From IMG/VR virus record IMGVR_UViG_3300033149_000281, positions 1-21,841 of that record: a stretch of 21,841 nucleotides of DNA, one strand, 5' to 3'. The notes beneath the pieces were generated by a model. That model saw only the letters and a program-made list of their open reading frames with translations. It ran no database searches and was not told the origin of the DNA. Of the stretch, positions 16,101-21,841 are shown piece by piece. The position numbers were made by a program, and so were the translations under genes. Source of the stretch: a virus. Within the stretch, counting starts at the first letter, position 1; every line of letters starts with the position of its first letter.

Positions 16101-19100
16101 AACCACCTCTTCAGTAACCTCAGTAGTGCGGGTATCTGTTATTTCGGAATACTGCTCTGGCAACAGACCTATTTTTTGTGGAGCAAAATCTCTTTCTCTA
16201 GCACTCTTGTATCCAGGATCTCCTTTCTTTAAAAGATTACCGTTGCTATCTCTCATTTGAGGACCAAAGTTTACCCAAGAATTTTGACCTCTTGTCTCAG
16301 CTGTCATCGCTCTTCTTGCTTTATCGGTAAACATTCTAGCATGAACATCCCATGCGTTCTCCTCTCCTTTAGCTCCAAAACCATTACCTCTTTCTGAATG
16401 TCCAAAGAAATCATGTACCCCTCTAAATAAATCATTTATTAACAGAGGCTTACCATTTTTATCCACGAACTCAGTCTCTGCAAGCATAGCATTTTCTTGA
16501 CGCTGCTGATCTGTTATTCCAGCTTCTCCATAACCTTGTTCTGTAGAAAAAATATACATGTGCTTATTATTAATAAGATCATCTATCATTTCTTGAGAAT
16601 TAGCGTATGGCTCTCCTTTGCCCTCGTAAATTTCAATCTCATATCCAGCATCAGTCATAGCTTTATACTGATCTATAGTTTCCTTAGCAAGAGCTTCGTA
16701 TGCTTCTTTTACTTCTGGATCATTAGGATTGTTTTCCATAGCTTCATAAGCATCAGCTATTTCCATAGATTTGTTAGTGTCAAGCTCAGTTATCTTTTCA
16801 CCAGCAGTTGTTTCTATACCCTTTTCTTTTTTATACTTAGCAGATATATCTGACGTCTCTGGATTAGGATCATTGAACAATCTTGCTCCTGGTTTAGCAC
16901 TTCTTCCTTGATCATCTACTGATTCTACTAATTGTTCTTGCTGTACTTCGGTAGCTTCTTCCCCTTGGGTGTCTCGCTGTCCCACATCTTGCAGTCCCAT
17001 TTCGGACTGTTCATCTGGTAGCACTTCCTTCTTTGTTTCTTGCTCTTGAATGGCATCTGTCTTGCTTATTTGTTGTAACTGATTATTTATCTCTGCGATC
17101 CTGTTTGTCTCCTCGACAACTAAATTTTTGTCTTTATCTTTAATTTTATTTTTTAAATCTGTTTGCTCTAAAAGAAGGTCATATGCCTGCTCCTTTTGAC
17201 TTGAAGATAACTCTGTAGGTATCTCCATCATTATTGGATATGCCTTGTTAAAGTTTTCTTTTATAGTAGTTGCATCCTGTTCAGATAGCTCTCCCTTTAA
17301 GACTTTTAAGTCAATCCTATCTATCATTAGATCTCTGGATTGATTGTCTGTCAAGGTGGAATAAACAGAATTAAAATCTAAACTTTTGTTTGATAAAAAT
17401 TCAGAAGCCTTAGACAGTCCTTGTGATGATACGTTTATAACACCACCGCTGAATGCTCCTAATTCAGCACTTTCCACAACAATTTCTGAAGCCTTTATGA
17501 TACCTGTGGCTGTTGTTATATCTGGAGCATCTTGAAATAAAGGGTGATCAAATATTTCTCTTATAAAATTTTTCTCTAGTATCTCTGCACCTGACTGACC
17601 TGCCTCTGTTAAGGCCTCGATAGCCATGGCCTTAGTTACTTTGCTTACAGCACCTCCAGCCATTTCATTTATAACTTTTTTTACTGACTGCTTCAAAGCC
17701 CCAAAACTTGCATCCTTTGGTAGATCCTTAAAAGCCCTTAATAGTATTTGTTTTTTAAGGGGTGTTAATCCTTGACGTATGGCACTCTGCATACCAAACT
17801 CTTCTAGCACAGCTTCAACCATAGCCATAGGGCCAACTAGACCTAGTTTTTCTAATGTAGATAAGTCCGAGTCTTCAAGCTCGTTCATTAATCTTCCTCC
17901 AGATGTAAGACCAAATGCAGCCTGTATACCTATTTTTGTTCCCCCACCAAAGGCCATTGTGGTTAATGAATTAAACGTTGTATTTAAGGCTTTAGTTAAA
18001 AACCCTGATTCGTTTATTGCTATCTGATCGGTCTTTGAAAGTCTACCTACAAGATTATCTAACTCTGCCTTAAATTGTTTTTTTCGTCTCTTTTGTTCGA
18101 TATCAACTATCTGATCTCTAGTTATTCCTCTACTCAACAACTCTTGTTCCTCCTCATCTGAAAGGTCTGTATAACCAAGTGCTGCAGAAAGATTTATTAC
18201 AGTATCTACTACAACTTCGTCAACTGAAGATATCGCAGTAGCTATTCCTTGACCTATAGCTGCAGCGATTCCTGTTCCCTTTTGTTTTTTTTCTTCAGCT
18301 ATAGCTCTTTCAAAATTATTAAGCTGTGATTCGATAAGGTTTATTGTTTCTTCAGGAACTAATTTTTTATCAGTTCTTGTTTGATCAAACATAAACTGAT
18401 TATTTCTTTCCACTCTGGCATATTCTATCATTGATCTTATTCCTTCTGGATCAACCATAAGATCGCTTTTAGCTCTTAATCCACCTAAGGTGAAATCGTC
18501 TGCTGAGTAGTCATACATACTTCCAAAAACTCCAGGGTTCATCGTTGCAAATAGAGCTAGCTTTATCTTATTAATCTTTCCATTTTCATCCACAAACTCT
18601 GACTCTTCTGGGTTGGTATAAAGAGTCATTAGTTTATCTTGAATGTATGCAGAAGGGTTTGCCTCAGACATCCATTTTCTAATCTTTCTTAAGGGCTCGT
18701 TTGATTCGTCTAGGTTTATCTGTATCGACTTTAACATCTCTCCAGCTACATAGGTCCTTATAGTTATAGCGTCCTGTCCATCAAGGTTTGTCTTAGAAAA
18801 TCTAAACATTAATGTATTTTCAGGAAATAATTCTTGAAGGTTTTCAAGTGTCTGATCTTCATCGTTTTCAACAACAGCAATATTTAATGGCGATACAGTG
18901 TTCTTGCTATTCTTTAAAGTCTCGTTATACATATCCATTGGAGTTATCTCTGGACCTAGTATTATCTTCTGTTCCTCAAACTCAATATCTCCATATTTTT
19001 TCATAAAATTAGAGGTGGCAATCCTTACGAGTTCATTCTGCTCTTCCTGTGTGTATATTTTATTTACATCAAGGTCAGGTACATTCTGTAGAATTAAATC

Positions 19101-20210
19101 ATTTCTTAATTGTAACTGATTCTTATCTATGCCATTTCTCTCATAGAATGAAGCATGTACCTTTGCAATAGGATCTTTTGTTATTATGCCTGTAAACATT
19201 TTTGCCAGAGCCTTGTCGTATTGCTCGTGTTTTTCAGGATTATATTTACCCTCTTTGTATACCGCCAGGTATTCTTCATCATCTAAACTTGACTGAAGGG
19301 CTGTGTTTACACTTTCAAAAACATCAAGCTCCTGTTGACCTTCTATTATGGGTTCAACATAATCAATATCAAACTCTCTAGCTCGTAAGTCTCTTTGCTC
19401 TTGTTCTAACTTTTCAGTGTCAACAAATTCAGCTGTTGGAAATTCAGCAGGAATAAAGTCTTCAGTAAATACAGATGATAACTTACCAATCTCACTTCTT
19501 GGTGTTTCTGTTTGATAGTCACTATCTTTAGCTAGCTTATCAAGATATTCTTGATCATTCTCAAGTTTTTTAATTTGCTCCTGTATTCTTCTCTTCTGAT
19601 TAAAGTCTGTAGCCTTGTCATACTCAGTATTTAGATCTTTAATTTTTTTCTGTACCTCTTTATCCTGAGATACCATATTATCATCATCAACTTTTTTCTG
19701 TTGATCAGCCTGTATATCTGTCTCGCTGAATAGGTTTGGAAACCTTTTCATTAGACCTACACGACTACCAATCGCATTTTTCCCAGAAGATATACTCTCT
19801 AAAATTTCAAGAGATGTTTTACCAGAATCAAGGCCTTCTTTATAAGTCTGTTCAACACGCTTATTATACTGGTTATCTTCTCTAAATAAATCTGAATACT
19901 CTTGTACTAATTGTAATCTTTGTATAGCAGATGTGTTTGGAAATAACTTGTTTACATCTCCAACATTTGCAGACATACCCTGCTGCTGCTGATATAGTCT
20001 GAAATTATCTACCGCTGACTTTATAGGATCATCCTGCTCAACTGTCTCCTTAGGTGGATCTATCTGTGCCTGATCACCAGGTATATAAAGAGTCGTTGTC
20101 GTAGTGGTCCTATTTGAATCCTCTAACGTCTCTTGATTCATCATATCCAACATCGGCTCGAATGCCGATTGATTTGGATCCAAGCCTTCTATCGGATTGT
20201 CTTCAGCCAT
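10200..20210 (-). CDS. Giant multidomain polyvalent virion protein (3,336 aa)
   Basis: A single unbroken frame of 10 kb, 2 bases after the 540-residue gene. Approximate layout: charged coiled-coil region (1-640); hydrophobic, Gly/Ala-rich helices (640-900) with the EALTEAGQSGAEIL type of repeat seen in membrane-active phage proteins; Gln/Glu-rich linker (1050-1105); a domain with GVHDFFGHSERG (about 1262-1273), ENAWDVHARMF and ETRGQNSWVNFG; a zinc-metallopeptidase-like domain with AHEVFHAILL (H1454, E1455, H1458); a domain with FGMTGAKLGSY and DMWYARTMARLAG (about 1600-1880); a LPD23-like domain with LHEIQH (H2208-H2212) and ELAGETMSRNVEKR; a Lys-rich linker (2330-2390); a helical region ending in a LPD38-like domain (GNPLFIVGNTAVDFAN, then TIDFSQGGTWVKQ and PYFNAAMQGLRRP, to about 2970); and a polar tail. 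Proteins of this kind are packaged in virions and ejected with DNA; ejection here is inferred. Confidence 0.85.
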   Translation of the reverse strand: MAEDNPIEGLDPNQSAFEPMLDMMNQETLEDSNRTTTTTTLYIPGDQAQIDPPKETVEQDDPIKSAVDNFRLYQQQQGMSANVGDVNKLFPNTSAIQRLQLVQEYSDLFREDNQYNKRVEQTYKEGLDSGKTSLEILESISSGKNAIGSRVGLMKRFPNLFSETDIQADQQKKVDDDNMVSQDKEVQKKIKDLNTEYDKATDFNQKRRIQEQIKKLENDQEYLDKLAKDSDYQTETPRSEIGKLSSVFTEDFIPAEFPTAEFVDTEKLEQEQRDLRAREFDIDYVEPIIEGQQELDVFESVNTALQSSLDDEEYLAVYKEGKYNPEKHEQYDKALAKMFTGIITKDPIAKVHASFYERNGIDKNQLQLRNDLILQNVPDLDVNKIYTQEEQNELVRIATSNFMKKYGDIEFEEQKIILGPEITPMDMYNETLKNSKNTVSPLNIAVVENDEDQTLENLQELFPENTLMFRFSKTNLDGQDAITIRTYVAGEMLKSIQINLDESNEPLRKIRKWMSEANPSAYIQDKLMTLYTNPEESEFVDENGKINKIKLALFATMNPGVFGSMYDYSADDFTLGGLRAKSDLMVDPEGIRSMIEYARVERNNQFMFDQTRTDKKLVPEETINLIESQLNNFERAIAEEKKQKGTGIAAAIGQGIATAISSVDEVVVDTVINLSAALGYTDLSDEEEQELLSRGITRDQIVDIEQKRRKKQFKAELDNLVGRLSKTDQIAINESGFLTKALNTTFNSLTTMAFGGGTKIGIQAAFGLTSGGRLMNELEDSDLSTLEKLGLVGPMAMVEAVLEEFGMQSAIRQGLTPLKKQILLRAFKDLPKDASFGALKQSVKKVINEMAGGAVSKVTKAMAIEALTEAGQSGAEILEKNFIREIFDHPLFQDAPDITTATGIIKASEIVVESAELGAFSGGVINVSSQGLSKASEFLSNKSLDFNSVYSTLTDNQSRDLMIDRIDLKVLKGELSEQDATTIKENFNKAYPIMMEIPTELSSSQKEQAYDLLLEQTDLKNKIKDKDKNLVVEETNRIAEINNQLQQISKTDAIQEQETKKEVLPDEQSEMGLQDVGQRDTQGEEATEVQQEQLVESVDDQGRSAKPGARLFNDPNPETSDISAKYKKEKGIETTAGEKITELDTNKSMEIADAYEAMENNPNDPEVKEAYEALAKETIDQYKAMTDAGYEIEIYEGKGEPYANSQEMIDDLINNKHMYIFSTEQGYGEAGITDQQRQENAMLAETEFVDKNGKPLLINDLFRGVHDFFGHSERGNGFGAKGEENAWDVHARMFTDKARRAMTAETRGQNSWVNFGPQMRDSNGNLLKKGDPGYKSARERDFAPQKIGLLPEQYSEITDTRTTEVTEEVVEKTPVKEAPKKEAKGIRKQIDNARKAIAKILPGVEIVVHENEDSYRKATNETDSKKQASRGEYNAKTKKIHINTSRANNRTVAHEVFHAILLNKVKTDQAAKDLTDRMIKALSKNLKGMPEVKQALDAFAANYDENIQSEEKLAELVGIIAGNYAQMNKPSQNLIKRFLDRLAKMFGLKSFTDGEVVDLLNTIAGKVAVGEEISDVDLKVIPQSVVDEKMSDTARKQAEDLFLSKDKPKLKSTKDVAEWLDSWSKENKVFDKDVKDLSDSEIVDKFADHITLELTAWEKVRKDDYVSFYDKDIVEKTNPILQEYAKKEYGRPLTNTEVKLYHLVSAFASPSANPEMDSWKGFDIFDRFMKTGELSGYSDKIATEWKTLPGGKRVDTGKPRLDKEGKPMRSKVTPAYSQTGLDKFNTLIDKMGGDIDMAMDWITSEHSYKEVADMFGLPEKGPKALKQNEYMSKENGGFGVFGMTGAKLGSYILNRFQNFSTVTKDMWYARTMARLAGQDLVAENKKTKKKGAIKIPWAESTVQGRRMRRLADKAFQEVAKTFDTSPAMIQERIWDFEKRMYEMLGANEDAAYTSDGLKKGIERAKESPAKRKQIVIGENANLKQNVKDFLLQANEMESKGQSREEIRLLTGWERGADNKWGYELNDVIDIDVKNIKTDKVYNIEEIVSFPSLFDAYGDAKKLKIKFINKSLKSGMAAYLPKRGLIEVNLSKIGLSEYIEGMMAQSRLSKDDKVLNAAVLDARLLKKENELESKNVSRNSDTWIKETESVYPSSQRIINKKLIDEYKNKNNVSAIEYFNDIKSIQSLIDKRTDIDTAKGLDELNSKVLHEIQHAVSDLAGFPMGGSAQTITKTFTSKEKNEYNDIVKNIIETKKLLEEGKATQKQLDDAKHEEAEYRYKKYDELAGETMSRNVEKRRKLSPQERREKTLKSTMDVDIKDQKLLYEDEKNISIKEKKVESKQKPKEKKGFLGIFRKRKQKDDGPVEPKIDIRNLKKKSDKKIKETNKGKGPILRRLRRSLFDRQNDIKRVIKDFVPNPKKVSKIINRIVTKAGASGYANEIFKQNDKKIFGGLKADQIENLELIIYARRIVAINENRRENGKNPYTGMDGFNEQDAIQNLEKFEQDLGKKEFDALSERADLYFKAMKNNLKMLRESGRITEETYKDLKDVEYSPIMTLKYMIPKDTITDEEINNAVSTLGVNKKDIMKLSDMNKNEILFDARFLLMMNTNIYVRRSFENEMLNEFAQGYESIDKAGKEALSDFIIEGPVKELPPGFRKVEYFQDGVEKEMVMKEEYARQLLDMKNQNNMLKGVGKVTGANILRFFATGGNPLFIVGNTAVDFANIAFFSDVYSAIKPLATVQLAYDFVKNFLRKTGSTKNYNKIKMEFMEHGGAMDYLSTDGLRMVQEMRLKNRILNNFQKGLAAYARFMSYVGETGEMSFRLAVYERVKKEEIKKFEKDNGRSPNQQEMEDIMFEAAAQSRETIDFSQGGTWVKQMDQALPYFNAAMQGLRRPLDFVRKNPVGFTSNVVQYAVMAAGMTATSLGTLLRAIGDDEEEKKKIQDILDSVSMYEKANYHIIFTGNKDKDGNYQYVRIKKLPLISILGTATEQYTTKYLLKSQGIDYNTDDRSIKKSIEMSAPLDVLGPVMGDESVLQAVGSIAKRNPLVSAWLTYSYNEDTFTGDKVFYEPRDKKIKPYAEGLYDDRVNDIYKVVAPALDMSPKRSQAAVEKLVTSESTNPSISIFYALTNGLFDTEADAFKENSDTFDNGMGHFLDVVSKKMVRHTNPNLLRYKNQDRLEDLEKSIDTDAYLTKIKIKKDINKNVDSEVLRNGDYNSKEYQSELKKLEDILDKNDVNTKDRPYYGSYTVRKDLKGQEMFKEMTDMIYERSPKMMAARLYSRYGDSLDDQELKELSQSFKLAKVGNKILKEGYQIYYKKNYLNKSQEEIDKFEKTFGKIR
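13440..13800. other. Very AT-rich island inside the giant gene
   Basis: Within the LPD23-like part of the giant gene the base composition drops sharply: four lines counted by hand (13441-13500, 13621-13680, 13681-13740, 13741-13800) contain 56 G or C in 240 bases. Two lines in the metallopeptidase part (15841-15960) contain 59 in 120. The frame stays open throughout. This suggests domain-by-domain assembly from sources with different composition. Confidence 0.6.
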
Positions 20211-20212
20211 AG

Positions 20213-21835
20213 TTATGATATGTTTTGATTGTTACCCCTTCCTAGGATACCGTTTGCTAGTCTTTGTAAAAAATTACCGCCCTGATTACTGGCCATCTGA
20301 TCGGCTGGCATCTCTTCTGTCTGCTCCTCCATCATTGCTATTTCTGGCTTTCCTGTTGCCTTGTAGAATGCTTCTCTCTCTGCGTTGTATGTAGCCTCTG
20401 GTTTAGTACCACCAGTCGCACCAGACTTTCCGTAGAAGTATGGAACTAGGTCTGTCAATGACTTTCTTTTATAAACTAATTCATTCTTAGGATCTCCAAC
20501 AGTATTTTCAGATATGTCGTACACATCTATAAAGCCATCTTGTCTAACCTCAAACCTTAGATCCTTAGCCTCTGGTGTCTTTCTGATATTTAAAGTCTCA
20601 GAGTCACCTTCTTTTATTGCGTTATACAATGCCTCGTACAGGTCATAGCTCACTTCTCCTTCTTCTTCTTTAGGAGTTGGAGTCTTTGTATCCTTGGGGT
20701 TAGGCGGCTTGGCTTCCACCTTTGAGTATCCAAGGTTAGACATAAATGCACTCTCTACAACTGCGTCAAGTGCCATCATTTGTTCTTGATTTAAAGATGG
20801 TTGAAATATACCCTGAGCGTCCGTAATGTTAGGTACAAGAAACCTGTCGTATTCGGCTATAAATCCACCAAGCTCTTTACCCTTTAATGGTTCCTCTCCT
20901 CTAATACGTCTGGCTCCGTTTTCTATCTCTATAAACTTATTCATCTTTTTCTGATAGTCTCCACCCTGTTGATCTTTAGGATCAAAGTAAGTTTCATATC
21001 TATTGTCAGACTGAGCAAGTGTGTTATAGGTAAGTCTTGGATTTGATTTTATATACGACTGAATCCTTGATATAGCATCAGGTACACCTGGATTCATGAC
21101 TGCTCCCTTTTCTGTCATGTATATGTTCTTTCTTATCCTACCATCTATCGTTTCTATATCCTCAACAAAAGCTTCCTCGTAAACACCAATGTTTTCTGTT
21201 CTATCTTTAATCAATCCGTCGAAGTTAAAAAAGTTATCGTTAACATTCATTGGCTTATTTAAACTTTTGACGTCATGAAGATTATTGTAGTCTGATATAT
21301 TTCCAGTCTCATCAAGGTCAGCTAAGAAAAACTTACCTGTATTAGGATCCTGATATATAGTTTTATTTTTTAAGTTCAATAGCTCGGAACGTCTTTCTAT
21401 TAAGTCTTCTTCATACTTAGATCCTGCTGGGAGCCCATCTTCTCCAGGCTGCTGTCTGGTAAGTCCATTCTGTATTGTCTGATCCAATGTCTTTGCAGTG
21501 GTTGCAAATGACTTCCAATCGTCATTGCTATTGTTTATAAAGTTTCTATAGTCGTTATGATTAATATTACCAGCCTTAACCGCCTTATTTATCTCATAAG
21601 TGTTGTTAACATTTTGAGATATAGCACCAGAAAGAAGTGTGTTTAGATCTTGAGTCTGAAAGTTTTCAGTCTCCCTAACGGCACTCATATTGTTACGCTG
21701 CAGTTCATCGAAGTATGCATCCTGTATACCTTTTCTTGCACCTATCTCCATAAGTCCCTGTGAGAACTCTGACGTCAACTTACCCCAATCAATCGCTGGG
21801 GCTGCCTTAAATCCTAAATAACTTTTTTCTGCCAT
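20213..21835 (-). CDS. Probable internal virion or structural protein (540 aa)
   Basis: A complete 540-residue ORF on the minus strand, 2 bases upstream of the giant gene, so the two are almost certainly one late transcription unit. The N terminus (AAPAIDWGKLTSEFSQGLMEIGARKGIQDAYFDEL) is a long helix like those of phage internal or ejection proteins. The middle is mixed alpha/beta with many Asn and Asp; a Pro/Lys/Thr linker (PPNPKDTKTPTPKEEE) separates a small C-terminal domain; the end is a short amphipathic helix (FLQRLANGILGRG). No enzymatic motif is seen. A structural role is inferred from the position and the company of a LPD-type giant; it might be a core, portal-proximal or tail-interior protein. 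Confidence 0.65.
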   Translation of the reverse strand: MAEKSYLGFKAAPAIDWGKLTSEFSQGLMEIGARKGIQDAYFDELQRNNMSAVRETENFQTQDLNTLLSGAISQNVNNTYEINKAVKAGNINHNDYRNFINNSNDDWKSFATTAKTLDQTIQNGLTRQQPGEDGLPAGSKYEEDLIERRSELLNLKNKTIYQDPNTGKFFLADLDETGNISDYNNLHDVKSLNKPMNVNDNFFNFDGLIKDRTENIGVYEEAFVEDIETIDGRIRKNIYMTEKGAVMNPGVPDAISRIQSYIKSNPRLTYNTLAQSDNRYETYFDPKDQQGGDYQKKMNKFIEIENGARRIRGEEPLKGKELGGFIAEYDRFLVPNITDAQGIFQPSLNQEQMMALDAVVESAFMSNLGYSKVEAKPPNPKDTKTPTPKEEEGEVSYDLYEALYNAIKEGDSETLNIRKTPEAKDLRFEVRQDGFIDVYDISENTVGDPKNELVYKRKSLTDLVPYFYGKSGATGGTKPEATYNAEREAFYKATGKPEIAMMEEQTEEMPADQMASNQGGNFLQRLANGILGRGNNQNIS

Positions 21836-21841
21836 GTTTAT

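Noticed and set aside
1-21841. CRISPR array, insertion sequence, integrase or attachment site
   Set aside because: No spaced direct repeats, no transposase or recombinase motifs and no flanking terminal repeats were found on either strand by reading.

Overview
This window is part of a tailed-phage (or prophage) genome that infects a member of the Bacteroidota, most likely a gliding or type-9-secreting Flavobacteriia relative. The host assignment rests on four things: a BT4734/VirE_N-type primase fused to an SF3 helicase, a DUF3127-type single-strand binding protein, A/T-rich gene leaders without Shine-Dalgarno sequences, and a phage-borne homologue of GldL, a motor protein known only from Bacteroidota. 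The DNA is AT-rich and almost fully coding; no non-coding stretch exceeds about 125 bases, so no gap over 300 bases needs describing.

Layout. Positions 40-10199 (+ strand) hold about 21 tightly packed early genes, several with ATGA stop/start overlaps. First come six small genes (zinc ribbon, small acidic proteins, a two-helix membrane protein coupled to an exported protein). Then comes a recombination/replication block: a conserved phage protein, a YqaJ/RecE-like PD-(D/E)XK exonuclease, an SSB, a primase-helicase, a SNF2-type helicase, a VRR-NUC nuclease, a DnaA-C-terminal-like DNA-binding protein and an Mre11/SbcD-like phosphoesterase with an N-terminal HTH. Between the SSB and the primase, behind a structured intergenic RNA ending in a strong intrinsic terminator, sits the GldL homologue.

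Positions 10200-21835 (- strand) hold two virion-type genes read towards the early block: a 540-residue protein and, 2 bases later, a 3,336-residue multidomain 'polyvalent' protein. The giant carries two HExxH sites, an HDFFGH/ETRGQNSWVNFG domain, a LPD23-like domain, a LPD38-like domain and several hydrophobic stretches. It is probably packaged and ejected into the host with the DNA. The early and late blocks meet tail to tail with no base between their stop codons.

How the genes work together: exonuclease, SSB and the conserved partner fit a recombination module; primase-helicase, SNF2 helicase, DnaA-like protein, VRR-NUC and phosphoesterase fit initiation, unwinding and end or junction processing; the late genes fit DNA delivery and early host takeover. 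The most unexpected element is the full-length GldL homologue, which keeps the protonatable residues of the gliding/T9SS motor. It looks like a cargo gene with which the phage acts on the machinery that many of its relatives depend on to infect.
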